From: Bradyrhizobium sp. ORS 278
GTDB lineage: Bacteria; Pseudomonadota; Alphaproteobacteria; Rhizobiales; Xanthobacteraceae
Direction of reading: 5' to 3'
NCBI RefSeq assembly: GCF_000026145.1
Contig: NC_009445.1
Span: forward strand, 4,774,001-4,838,000
Length of the DNA: 64,000 nt
In this document: positions 34,909-43,962 of the stretch, in pieces
How the letters are laid out: each line of letters opens with the position of its first letter
Position numbering within the stretch: position 1 is the stretch's first letter
Program-made: the position numbers and the translations under genes
Notes under the pieces: generated by a model
What the model was told of the DNA's origin: nothing
Databases searched by the model: none
The model's input: the letters and a program-made list of their open reading frames with translations, nothing else

Positions 34909-35173
34909 GCTCGTCCTATAGATCATTTTCCAGAGATGGCCGCGGCACAAATTTCTGCGGCATGTCGGCGCAAGATCCCGGCGCCCAACCTTGAGATGCG
35001 CCCGCGTCGTCATCTCGGCATGAGCACGACGCCCAGCAGACACAAACTCTGACTTCACAGCTGTCAAACAGCGCCGCTGCATCGCGGCGTGAACCCACCG
35101 GATCCGGTCGGCTTTCGAGCATGAAGGAGACATGACGTCGCGATCCCGCGGCGGTTACGCCCGGGCTTTGCAT

Positions 35174-35430
35174 CCGTCGCCCTCTTCCTTTCCAGGAAGA
35201 GGCGCAGGGAAGGCCGGGAGCCTGCCGCCCCCCATGGCCCCCGTGCGGAGAAAAATGCACGGGGCAGGAACCACAGGTTCGGCTGGGAACATCCCGGCCT
35301 TCCCCGCGCGATGGTTTGAGCGGATTATACGTGATCTCCTTGGGGACCGGCTTGATTGCCCCCATCGCGAACGAATCATCCCGCTCGCTTGACCTCGGCA
35401 CCGGGAGGCCAGGACCACACGACTTCACCG
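35174..35430 (-). repeat. Dispersed ~255-bp repeat, copy 2
   Basis: Reverse-oriented relative of 14291-14545. On the minus strand it reads GTGGTCCTGGC ... CAAGCCGG ... AAACCATCGCGCGGGGAA ... GAACCTGTGGT ... GCATTTTTCTCCGCA ... GGGCCATGGG, in the same order as copy 1. Length agrees within two bases. Confidence 0.7.
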
Positions 35431-35743
35431 TCGCATCGCTCCGTTCGTCCGCCCGGTCGTAACCAGGCTGCGGAGCAACGCGCCCACCGCATCGCGGACC
35501 CGACGTTCGTGACGATCGCGAAACGTCCCTCTTGGCGGGCCCGGACGCGCGGAAATGTGGAGGTGATTTGCCCGACGACGCAAGTGATCAGCCCGCGACA
35601 AACTGGCACGACGGGCAATCGGCGCATGGCGGCCTTGCGCGGATGGCCCGTCGGGCAGATCGGAGCCGAGATCCGCGGATCAACAACTAACAGCTACCAC
35701 GATGTTCTCCTGGTAGCCGTCCTGAACTCAGACCAGCCGAACT

Positions 35744-36685
35744 TCAGTCCCACCAGAAGTACCACCAGTCGCTGCTCATCAAGGCGGCGGCGAGCGCGCT
35801 GAAGGTGCCGACGCCCTGGTCGATATTGTCGGGACAATAGACATAGTGCTCCCGCGCCAGCGCGAGCGCCTCGTCGCGGGTCTGCGGCCGCCGAGCGACG
35901 CGCAGATTGATCACGTCCGAGGTGATGGCGACGAGCTCGGCGCCGTAGCGGTCGCGCCAGTTCCTGAACGCGGCGACGTGCTCTTCCGGCTTCGGGCAGC
36001 CATTCCAATGGCCCCAGCGCAAAATGGCCGGGATGGTCGTCCAGTCGTCGGTCGGCGCCAGACCGATGATGACCTTTGTGAGCGGCTGTCCGGTGCGATA
36101 ATCCATGACGACCGACAGGCCGTCCATCGCATCGGTCGTGTCGGGCCAATCGCCGAGCGGCGGCTCGCGGCCCGATCCGAGCATCGCGGCGATGGTCTCG
36201 TCGCGTGTCAGGGTGCGCGGCTGTCCGTCCTTACTCTCGGTGATCACGGGCAAGGGCATGTCCGGCTTGGCCGCCAGCATCTCCTTGAACTGCCTGATCG
36301 CGGCCTCGTTGCTGTCCTTGCTGCGCTGGATGAAATCATCGGGAAACCTGATCGACGCAGCGTCGCGCAGGATGTCCTCGACCGGCCGGAGCGGCGGGCC
36401 GTACGGTCCATGCGGCGCGAACGGAGTCAGCAGATTGCCCAGGGAGTGGTGCTCGTCCTCGCCGCCGAGCACCACCGGCGCGCCCTGGCCGGCCGCCTTG
36501 AGCTCCTGCCATTTGGCCAGAGCATTGTCGCCCGTGGTTTCGATCAGCTTGAGCGGAAACTGCGCCATAGCCTGGCGCTGATACTCCCGCGCGCTATCCT
36601 CCGGTGTCACGGCTTGCGCCCTCCATGGCATGGTCGCGCCCAGCGCGCCCGCGAGCAGCCCTGTCAGCACATCCCGCCGCTGCAT
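35744..36685 (-). CDS. DUF4253 domain protein with Tat-like signal
   Basis: 313 aa. The N-terminus MQRRDVLTGLLAGALGATMPWRAQA is a twin-arginine-type signal, and the C-terminus (EELV... REHYVYCPDNIDQG, SSDWWYFWWD) matches the DUF4253 family, whose function is not known. ATG 36685 is preceded by AAGGGCG; an in-frame start seven codons upstream is possible. It stands alone between two large spacers. Export would be unusual for DUF4253 proteins, many of which look cytoplasmic. Confidence 0.8.
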   Translation of the reverse strand: MQRRDVLTGLLAGALGATMPWRAQAVTPEDSAREYQRQAMAQFPLKLIETTGDNALAKWQELKAAGQGAPVVLGGEDEHHSLGNLLTPFAPHGPYGPPLRPVEDILRDAASIRFPDDFIQRSKDSNEAAIRQFKEMLAAKPDMPLPVITESKDGQPRTLTRDETIAAMLGSGREPPLGDWPDTTDAMDGLSVVMDYRTGQPLTKVIIGLAPTDDWTTIPAILRWGHWNGCPKPEEHVAAFRNWRDRYGAELVAITSDVINLRVARRPQTRDEALALAREHYVYCPDNIDQGVGTFSALAAALMSSDWWYFWWD

Positions 36686-37082
36686 CGGACGCCCTTCATC
36701 TCTCAATGCGTGATCCGCAATATCATAATGATGTGTTCGAGCCAGATTCTAGGCGCAACCGCGACATCTGGCGTCTCAACGCGGGCCTTCCATAGCCACC
36801 CGCGAAATACTTAGCGGACTCCCTTGCCACGTATCTGCCACACACCTCGATCGGTGGTTATGGGTCCCGGCGTTCGCCGGGACGACACCGATGATGACGT
36901 GAGAGCCGGGCCAAAGACTCTGTCGTCGTCCCGGCCTTGAGCCAGGACCCATAACCACCGAAGCTGGAAGTGAAGCGAGCTGGAATTCAGCCGAGTTTTA
37001 TTGTGAGAGGCGCGGCGCTTTACTCCCGTCGTTCGTCAAAAAGACGCGCAGGATCTGCGCGTCTCATCAGCAGGCCAAATCC
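36686..37082. other. Spacer with a palindromic element, no gene
   Basis: About 400 bases between the DUF4253 gene and the HAE1 pump. The only structure seen is the 111-bp element with perfect terminal inverted repeats at 36851-36961. Confidence 0.6.
36851..36961. repeat. 111-bp element with perfect 17-bp terminal inverted repeats
   Basis: TCGGTGGTTATGGGTCC at 36851-36867 is exactly complementary to 36945-36961. Inside are a secondary hairpin (CCCGGCG TTCG CCGGG) and a second GTCGTCCCGGCC arm. The element has the form of a small non-autonomous palindromic unit or MITE; no target-site duplication is clear. Confidence 0.7.
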
Positions 37083-40000
37083 TCAATGCGCCGCCGACGG
37101 CAACTCCACCTTCGGCGTCTCGGCAATCGCTTCCTTGTGGCGGGTGAAGAAGCGGATCACCATTACGAAGAACACCGGTACCCAGAACACGGCGAGGAAG
37201 GTCGCGGTGAGCATGCCGCCGAGCACGCCGGTGCCGAGCGCCTGCTGGCTCGCGCCGCTCGCGCCGGTGGCAATCACCAGCGGCACGACGCCGAGGATGA
37301 AGGCCAGCGAGGTCATGATGATCGGCCGGAAGCGGAGCTCGCAGGCCGTCACCGTCGCCTCGATCAGCGGCGTGCCGCGGGCCCGCAGATCCTTGGCGAA
37401 CTCGATGATCAGGATGGCGTTCTTCGCCGACAGGCCGATGATGGTGATGACGCCGACCGTGAAGTAGACGTCGTTGGGCAGGCCGCGCAGCCAGGCGGCG
37501 GCGACCGAGCCGATCAGGCCGAGCGGCACCGCGAGCATGACGGCGAACGGGATCGCCCAGCTTTCATACAGCGCGGCCAGGCACAGGAAGACGAACAGGA
37601 TCGACAGGCCGAGCAGGAACGCGGCCTGCGATCCCGCGAGCTTCTCCTGCAGCGACTGGCCGGTCCAGGCATAGCCGAACCCCTTGGGCAAGGTACCCAT
37701 CAGCCGCTCCATCTCGGCGATCGCGTCGCCCGAGGTGTAGCCGGGCTTGGGGTTGCCGGTGATGCGCACCGAAGGATAGCCGTCGAAGCCGACCACTTGC
37801 GTGGGTCCGACCGACCAGGCAATGCGCGCGAAGGACGAGAACGGCACCATCTCGCCGGCATTGTTGCGCACGCTGTAGGTCAAGAGATGCTCCGGCTTGG
37901 TGCGCTTGTCGTCGTTGGCCTGCACGACGACACGTTGCATGCGGCCGAGATTGAGGAAGTCGTTGATGTAGTTCGAGCCGAGGCTGGTCGACAGCGCGCC
38001 GTTGATCGCCGCGAAGGTCACGCCGAGCGCAGCGGCCTTGGCGCGATCGATCTCGAGCCGCACCAGCGGCGCCGGCGGCAGTCCTTCGACGCTGAGCTTG
38101 CCGAGCACCGGTGAGTTCGCGGCTGCCGCGAACAGCTGGTCCTTGGCCGCCATCAGCGCGTCATAGCCGCGCTGCGAACGATCCTGCAGGCGGAAGCTGA
38201 AGCCCGAGGTGTTGCCGAGATTGTCGATCGGCGGCGGCGCCAGCACCGACACTTCGGCATCGCGAATCTTGGAAAGCTCCGGATTGAGGCGCGCGATCAG
38301 CGCGTCCGCGCTCTCGTTGCGACTGCGCTCCGACCAGTCCTTCAGGGTGACAAAGGCCTGCGCCGTGTTGGAGCCCTGACCGTAGAAGCTGAAGCCGGCG
38401 ATGAACGACACCGTGTCGATGCCGGGCGTGTCGGCGAGCGTCTTCTCGACTGTCTTGATCACGTCGAGCGTGCGGTTGGTGCTGGCGTCGGGCGGCGTCA
38501 GCACGTCGACCATCACGAAGCCCTGGTCGTCGACCGGCAGGAAGCCGCCGGGCAGCCGCCACAGCGAATAGCCGAGCCCCGCCAGCAGCAGCACGTAGAT
38601 GATCATGAACCGGCCGCCGCGCGCCACCACCCAGCGCGTCGCTGCGCTGTAGCGGCTGGTCACCCGGCCGAACCAGCCGTTGAACCAGCCGAAGAAGCCG
38701 CCCTTGGCGTGGCCATGGCCCTGCTCGATCGGCTTGAGCAGCGTCGCGCACAAGGCCGGCGTCAGCGACAGCGCCAGGAACGCCGAGAAACCGATCGACA
38801 CCACCATCGAGGCGGAGAACTGCTGATACATGATGCCGACCGAGCCGGGGAAGAACGCCATCGGCACGAACACCGCCATCAGCACCAGCGTGATGCCGAT
38901 GACCGCGCCGGTGATCTGCTCCATCGCCTTCACGGTCGCCTCGCGGGGCGACAGCCCCTCCTCCGCCATGATGCGCTCGACGTTCTCGACCACGACGATG
39001 GCGTCGTCGACCAGGATGCCGATCGCGAGCACCATGCCGAACATGGTCAGCACGTTGATGGAGAAGCCGAGGCTGAGCAGCACCGCGCAGGTGCCGAGCA
39101 GCGCGATCGGCACCACGATGGTCGGGATCAGCGTGTAGCGGATGTTCTGCAGGAACAGGAACATCACCAGGAACACCAGCACGACCGCTTCGCCGAGCGT
39201 CATCAGCACCTTCTTGACCGAGGCGGCGATAACCGGGGTGATGTCGTAGGACACTTCGTATTTGACGCCGGGCGGAAAGAAGCCCGCGAGCTCGGCCATC
39301 CGCGTCTTGACCGCCTTGGCGGTGGCGAGCGCGTTGCCGGTCGGCGCCAGCTGCACCGCGACCGCGGCCGCCGGCTTGCCGTCGAGCCAGGACGAGAACG
39401 CGTAGGTCAGGCCGCCGACCTCGATCTTGGCCACGTCGGACAGCTTGACGGTCGAGCCGTTGAGATTGGCGCGCAGCACGATGTTGCCGAACTCCTCCGG
39501 CGATTCGAGCTGGCCCTTGACCAGCACCATGTTCTGCGTGCGCTGCGTCGACGGCGACGGCGGCACGCCGAGAATGCCGGAGGCGACCTGCGAGTTCTGC
39601 GCCGCGATCGCGGCGTCGACGTCCTGCGCGGTCAGGCCGAGGCCGAGCAGCTTGTCGGGATCGAGCCAGATCCGCATCGCGCGCTCGGTCGCGAACAGCC
39701 GCGCGCGGCCGACGCCCGGCAGACGGCGCAGTTCCGGCAGCACGTAGCGCGTGGCGACGTCGCCGAGGCCGATCTCGTCGAGACTGCCGTCGGTCGAGGT
39801 CAGCGTGACGAATTGCAGGATGGCGCTCGACGCCTCGAGAATGACGACGCCCTGCTTTCGCACCGCCTCGGGCAGCCGCGGCTCGATGCGCTTGATGCGG
39901 TTCTGCACGTCGACGGCCGCGAGCTCGATGTCCGTGCCGGGCTTGAACTGGGCGATGATCTCGACCTCGCCGGTGGTGTCGCTGGTCGATTCATAGTTCA

Positions 40001-40226
40001 GGATGCCGGAGGCGCCGTTCAGCTCCTCCTCGATCAGGCGCGTGACGCTGTAATACAGGTTCTCGGTCGACGCGCCCGGATAGGACGTGGAGATCGAGAT
40101 CGACGGCGGCGCGATGATCGGGTATTGCGCGACGGGCAGAAACGGAATCGCCAGGATTCCGCCGAGACAGATGAAGATCGCCACGACCCAGGCAAAGATC
40201 GGACGTGCGATGAAGAAGCGTGACAT
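37083..40226 (-). CDS. Hydrophobe/amphiphile efflux-1 (HAE1) RND permease
   Basis: Multidrug efflux pump of 1047 aa in the AcrB/MexB class. It starts MSRFFIARPIFAWVVAIFIC and carries the TM4 proton-relay DD in GILVDDAIVVVENVERIMAE, the N-terminal loop YPGASTENLYYSVTRLIEEE and the C-terminal GVITIIGLSAKNAILIIEFA. ATG 40226 is the family start; the frame is open upstream through the spacer and is not used. Its adaptor gene lies 29 bases upstream in the same operon. No outer-membrane channel or regulator is adjacent. Confidence 0.95.
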   Translation of the reverse strand: MSRFFIARPIFAWVVAIFICLGGILAIPFLPVAQYPIIAPPSISISTSYPGASTENLYYSVTRLIEEELNGASGILNYESTSDTTGEVEIIAQFKPGTDIELAAVDVQNRIKRIEPRLPEAVRKQGVVILEASSAILQFVTLTSTDGSLDEIGLGDVATRYVLPELRRLPGVGRARLFATERAMRIWLDPDKLLGLGLTAQDVDAAIAAQNSQVASGILGVPPSPSTQRTQNMVLVKGQLESPEEFGNIVLRANLNGSTVKLSDVAKIEVGGLTYAFSSWLDGKPAAAVAVQLAPTGNALATAKAVKTRMAELAGFFPPGVKYEVSYDITPVIAASVKKVLMTLGEAVVLVFLVMFLFLQNIRYTLIPTIVVPIALLGTCAVLLSLGFSINVLTMFGMVLAIGILVDDAIVVVENVERIMAEEGLSPREATVKAMEQITGAVIGITLVLMAVFVPMAFFPGSVGIMYQQFSASMVVSIGFSAFLALSLTPALCATLLKPIEQGHGHAKGGFFGWFNGWFGRVTSRYSAATRWVVARGGRFMIIYVLLLAGLGYSLWRLPGGFLPVDDQGFVMVDVLTPPDASTNRTLDVIKTVEKTLADTPGIDTVSFIAGFSFYGQGSNTAQAFVTLKDWSERSRNESADALIARLNPELSKIRDAEVSVLAPPPIDNLGNTSGFSFRLQDRSQRGYDALMAAKDQLFAAAANSPVLGKLSVEGLPPAPLVRLEIDRAKAAALGVTFAAINGALSTSLGSNYINDFLNLGRMQRVVVQANDDKRTKPEHLLTYSVRNNAGEMVPFSSFARIAWSVGPTQVVGFDGYPSVRITGNPKPGYTSGDAIAEMERLMGTLPKGFGYAWTGQSLQEKLAGSQAAFLLGLSILFVFLCLAALYESWAIPFAVMLAVPLGLIGSVAAAWLRGLPNDVYFTVGVITIIGLSAKNAILIIEFAKDLRARGTPLIEATVTACELRFRPIIMTSLAFILGVVPLVIATGASGASQQALGTGVLGGMLTATFLAVFWVPVFFVMVIRFFTRHKEAIAETPKVELPSAAH

Positions 40227-40255
40227 GACAGATGGTCTCCGGGCCGTGGCCGCGT

Positions 40256-41446
40256 TCAATTCGAGGCGGACGGCTTGCCGGCGCCGGCGGCCTGCCACGG
40301 CACCGGCGTGACGGCACTGCCGGGCGCGAACTTCTGGAAGCCGTCGACCACGACGCGCCAGCCCGGCTTCAGACCGTCCTCGACCAGCATGCCGCCGTTC
40401 AGCGCGCGTCCGAGCCGCACCGGCTGAAGATTCGCGCGTCCCTCATTGTTGACAACGTAGACAGCGCTGCCGCCGGCCGTCGTCCGCTGCACGGCCTGCG
40501 ACGGCACGACGAGGCCCGCAGCGTCGATCGCCTCCTCGATCTGGACCCGCACATACATGCCCGGAAGCAGTTCGCCCTCGGGATTGGGGAACTCGCCGCG
40601 CAGGGTCACCTTCGCGGTGCCCGGATCGACGCTGACGTCGGAGAACAACAGCCGGCCGGGATGTTTGTACATCGAGCCGTCATCGAACAGCAGGCGGACG
40701 CGCGCCGCCTCCCGCGACACGCTCTTCAGGCGGCCTTCGGCGAGATCGCGCCGCAGCTGATTCAGCTCGTCCACGGATTGCGTGAAGTCGGCATAGACGG
40801 GATCGAGCTGCTGGATGGTGGCGAGATGCGTCGTCTCGTTCGGATTGACCAGCGCGCCCTCGGTCACCAGCGCCCGCCCGATGCGTCCGGAGATCGGCGC
40901 CCGCACCGTGGCCCAGTCGAGATTGAGCTGCGCCTGCGCGACGGCCGCTTTCTGGGCAGCGACGTCGGCCTGCGCCTGGCGCTCTGCGGCGACCGCGAGC
41001 TCATACTGCGCCTGGGTGGTGGCCTCGCCCTTCAACAGGTTCTTCAGGCGATCTTCCTGACGGTCCGCCTGGTAGAGCACGGCCTCCGCCTTGGCGAGTG
41101 CGGCGCGCGCCTTCTCCAGCTCGACCTCGAACGGGGCCGGATCGATGCGGTACAGCACCGCGCCGGCGTCCACCATGCCGCCCTGCTGGAAGCTGCGCTC
41201 GATCACGATGCCGCTGACGCGCGGCCGAACCTCGGCGATGCGCATCGAGGTGATGCGTCCCGGGAGATCCTTCGTCAACGTCACCGGCGCCGATTCGAGC
41301 TTGACGACGCCAACCTCGGGCGCATTGGACGCATGCGGCGCAGCTGTGCCGCCCTGGTCTGTGCAAGCCGCAAGCGTCATCACGGAGACGGCGCAGATTG
41401 TCGCGCCAGCGGAACGGATCAACTTATCTCTCAGCATGAAGCCCAT
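40256..41446 (-). CDS. RND efflux periplasmic adaptor lipoprotein (AcrA/MexA-type)
   Basis: 396-aa membrane fusion protein. The lipobox LAAC places the lipidated cysteine near residue 28, giving inner-membrane anchoring. Paired lipoyl halves (RPRVSGIVIERSFQQGGMVD and VRAPISGRIGRALVTEGALV) flank a long coiled coil (residues about 105-185, alanine- and glutamine-rich). The terminal beta-barrel and membrane-proximal domains follow. It heads the two-gene pump operon. Confidence 0.95.
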   Translation of the reverse strand: MGFMLRDKLIRSAGATICAVSVMTLAACTDQGGTAAPHASNAPEVGVVKLESAPVTLTKDLPGRITSMRIAEVRPRVSGIVIERSFQQGGMVDAGAVLYRIDPAPFEVELEKARAALAKAEAVLYQADRQEDRLKNLLKGEATTQAQYELAVAAERQAQADVAAQKAAVAQAQLNLDWATVRAPISGRIGRALVTEGALVNPNETTHLATIQQLDPVYADFTQSVDELNQLRRDLAEGRLKSVSREAARVRLLFDDGSMYKHPGRLLFSDVSVDPGTAKVTLRGEFPNPEGELLPGMYVRVQIEEAIDAAGLVVPSQAVQRTTAGGSAVYVVNNEGRANLQPVRLGRALNGGMLVEDGLKPGWRVVVDGFQKFAPGSAVTPVPWQAAGAGKPSASN

Positions 41447-42066
41447 CGAATAACATCGCGGCGCGCATCATTGCCCGATGATCGGGCCGGACAGAGCAAA
41501 TACGCTCGATCCACTCCCGTCTCCGGATCGTCGCTCACTGACTTTGGCGCGCCGTATACCATGGTCGCGAGCAGACGAATGTTCGTGCGGCGGTTACATA
41601 GGTGAGTTGTTAGCTGACGCCAGCTTCTTTGCTGGAGGACTGCGACAACCCGGCAGCGCCGAATTGCCGCATGCTCCGGCAGCGCGTGCGCACTTTGTCG
41701 CGCCCCTCGGTCTGATGCTCTCGCGTCAGATCACTGCGGACGTGATTTACTTGAAGTGCCCATGAATGATTTACGATACGAATCCCTTGGCGAATTCAGC
41801 CGGCGATTGTGCTGAAGCGTACAACGTGGTCGTTAGGTTCATTATCCGGACACAGAACGTTCGGTGCCGGTCGGCTGCAGCAGTTTGATACCTTCCGCGC
41901 CGTCGCAGCTCAACGAGCGACCTCCCCGGCGGCAGAAGAGCTGCTGCCCTCGACGTTCTCCACTACCGCCCGCATCGTAGCAGGTCGCGACGTTTGACAG
42001 CCTCGAGCGGGCCCGGTCTACTCGCCTGCAAAGCCGCGCAACAAGCGGTGAGCGAGGAGGACCGTC
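41447..42066. other. Divergent spacer, no gene seen
   Basis: About 620 bases between the divergent adaptor and hydrolase genes. It must hold both promoters. Short AT-richer patches lie near 41600 and 41760-41800 (TGAATGATTTACGATACG). I see no palindromic repeat and no coding frame with credible composition. Confidence 0.5.
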
Positions 42067-43140
42067 ATGGAGCGACGCAGTGGTGGCGCGGCAGTCGAGG
42101 CTGCGCGCGAAAGTCTCAGTCTCTCATGGGCGATGCGACAACGCCGTCGGCGCTTTTCCGGCGCGATCGCGGCGGTGCTTGCGCTGCTCTGTCTGGCGTC
42201 CACCGGCACGACGCATGCGCAAGGCATTCCCAAGGATGTGCCGGCACGGGTCGAATTATATCCGATCCCCTCGCTGACCTTGTCGGACCGCCAGTTCCTC
42301 GCAGGTGACGAGGGCGGCAAGCCGGTCACCGTGGTCGGTGAGCTGCGCGTCGCGCAGGGCAGCGGCAGGCTACCGGTCGTCGTGCTGATGCACGGCTCGG
42401 GCGGCGTGGGCGCCAACATCGCGGCCTGGACGCGCACCTTCAACGCGATGGGCATCTCGACCTTCGTGATCGACGGCTTCACCGGCCGCGGCATCACCGC
42501 CACCAGCACCAATCAGGCGCAGCTCGGCCGGCTGAATCTGATCATGGACATCTATCACTCGCTCGATGTGCTGGCGAAGCATCCGCGGGTCGACCCCGAG
42601 CGGATCGCGCTGATGGGCTTTTCACGCGGCGGACAGGCGGCGCTGTATGCGAGCCTCGAGCGCTTCCACAAGCGCTGGAATACGTCGGGGCTGCAATTCG
42701 CCGCCTACATTCCATTCTATCCGGACTGCTCCACGACCTATCGCGGCGACACTGATGTCGCGGCGCGGCCGATCCGGATCTTTCACGGCGGGCCGGACGA
42801 CTACAATCCGGTGCACACCTGCAAGGCCTATGTCGAGCGGCTGAAGGCGGCCGGACGCGACGTCGAGCTGACCGAATATCCGGACTCGCCGCACGGCTTC
42901 GATATCGGCCTGCTCGGCGCCAACATGCTGGCGATCGCGTCCAAGGCGCAGACCGTGCGCAACTGCCGCATCACCGAAGGCGACGGCGGCATGCTGATGA
43001 ACGCGGAGACGCAGCAGCCTTTCACCTATCAGGACGCCTGCGTCGAGCTCGATCCGCATGTCGGCGGCAATCCGGCGACCGCGGAGGCGGCGCGGCAGGC
43101 GGTGACGGACTTCCTGCGCGCGCTGTTCAAGCTGTCGTGA
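42067..43140 (+). CDS. Dienelactone hydrolase-like alpha/beta hydrolase, exported
   Basis: 357 aa. A basic N-terminal stretch of about 22 residues precedes a signal peptide (RRFSGAIAAVLALLCLASTG... THAQG). The hydrolase core has the nucleophile elbow GFSRGGQAA, an acid region HGGPDDYNP and the histidine in YPDSPHGFD. The ATG at 42067 has a strong GAGGAGG site; an ATG at 42133 would give a more typical signal length. Substrate is unknown. Divergent from the HAE1 pump operon. Confidence 0.82.
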   Translation: MERRSGGAAVEAARESLSLSWAMRQRRRRFSGAIAAVLALLCLASTGTTHAQGIPKDVPARVELYPIPSLTLSDRQFLAGDEGGKPVTVVGELRVAQGSGRLPVVVLMHGSGGVGANIAAWTRTFNAMGISTFVIDGFTGRGITATSTNQAQLGRLNLIMDIYHSLDVLAKHPRVDPERIALMGFSRGGQAALYASLERFHKRWNTSGLQFAAYIPFYPDCSTTYRGDTDVAARPIRIFHGGPDDYNPVHTCKAYVERLKAAGRDVELTEYPDSPHGFDIGLLGANMLAIASKAQTVRNCRITEGDGGMLMNAETQQPFTYQDACVELDPHVGGNPATAEAARQAVTDFLRALFKLS

Positions 43141-43243
43141 GCAAGAATAGAACGATTTGGATCAATTTTTGAGGTGACGGATCGAACGGATCGGGTGTTC
43201 CTGCGTTGTCGCTCGCTTTTCGACGATGAAACGGAGCCCGATG

Positions 43244-43726
43244 ATGCGCGCCTCTCGCCTTGCAATTCCGACCCTGCTCGCCGCGCTGGCCGTGGGCGGC
43301 GCAGCCCATGGCGCGCCAGCCTCACCGTTCCGGGCGCTTGAGGGCTCCTGGACCGGCGGCGGCGTGATCAATTTGTCCGACGGCAACCAGGAACGGCTGC
43401 GCTGCCGCGCCGCCTACGACGTGGGCGGCGCCGGCGAGCAGCTGCGCCTGAACATCCGCTGCGCCAGCGACAGCTACAATATCGACCTCTCCAGCGACGT
43501 CGCCTATCGCGGCGGCGAGATCTCCGGCCAGTGGACGGAATCGAGCCACAATGCCTCCGGCACCATCGAGGGCCGCGCCGTCGGCAATCGCATCGAGGCC
43601 CAGGCGCGCGGCCAGACCTTCTCCGCCGGACTGGCGCTCACGACGAGCGGCAAGCGGCAGACGGTGTCGATCCGGCCCGCCGGCACGGATATCAAGGGAG
43701 TCGACCTGGAGCTGGCGCGGCGCTGA
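43244..43726 (+). CDS. Hypothetical exported protein (160 aa)
   Basis: Unrecognised or DUF-type protein with a clean Sec signal (MRASRLAIPTLLAALAVGGA AHG) and a beta-rich body (FRALEGSWTGGGVINLSDGN... GRAVGNRIEAQARGQTFSAG) suggestive of a lipocalin-like barrel. GGAG sits seven bases before ATG 43244; in-frame ATGs at 43226 and 43241 would add up to six residues. Confidence 0.75.
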   Translation: MRASRLAIPTLLAALAVGGAAHGAPASPFRALEGSWTGGGVINLSDGNQERLRCRAAYDVGGAGEQLRLNIRCASDSYNIDLSSDVAYRGGEISGQWTESSHNASGTIEGRAVGNRIEAQARGQTFSAGLALTTSGKRQTVSIRPAGTDIKGVDLELARR

Positions 43727-43732
43727 TGGAAA

Positions 43733-43866
43733 CGTAGGGTGGGCAAAGTGCCACCGTCAGGCGGCGCGTGCCCACCGCGGTCGTGCCACGGGCGCGACGG
43801 TGGACACGGCGCGCGACACTGCCGTTCACAACTAACAATCTGCCCTGCGCCTTTGCCCACCCTACG
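43733..43866. repeat. 134-bp palindromic element, GTAGGGTGGGCAAAG ends
   Basis: CGTAGGGTGGGCAAAG at the left end is perfectly complementary to CTTTGCCCACCCTACG at the right end. The interior includes GTGCCCACCG. Related to 55140-55278. It lies seven bases after a stop codon and directly next to another palindromic element. Confidence 0.7.
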
Positions 43867-43874
43867 GCAGCTTC

Positions 43875-43957
43875 GTAGCCCGGATGAGCGCAGCGACATC
43901 CGGGATCTCATGCGCTGTCGCGGTGAACCCGGATGTCGCTGCGCTCATCCGGGCTAC
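43875..43957. repeat. 83-bp palindromic element, copy 1
   Basis: Perfect 30-bp arms: starts GTAGCCCGGATGAGCGCAGC and ends GCTGCGCTCATCCGGGCTAC. Loop 23 bases. The same element, also 83 bp, occurs at 48176-48258. It sits immediately before the end of the beta-lactamase gene and may also serve as its transcription terminator. Confidence 0.8.
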
Positions 43958-43962
43958 AACAG

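Larger units (their letters stand above)
34678..35743. other. Long spacer upstream of the importer/dha operon, no genes
   Basis: Over 1 kb with no credible CDS on either strand. It holds the two GTTTA-core palindromes near 34823-34908, then a copy of the 255-bp dispersed repeat, then from about 35560 a pair of inverted fragments (ATTTGCCCGACG / CGACGGGCAA at 35567-35616) of repeat character. Confidence 0.55.

Noticed and set aside
35376..35743. Short open frames in the spacer upstream of the importer operon
   Set aside because: They overlap the dispersed repeat and have repetitive or arginine-rich low-complexity products without ribosome binding sites.
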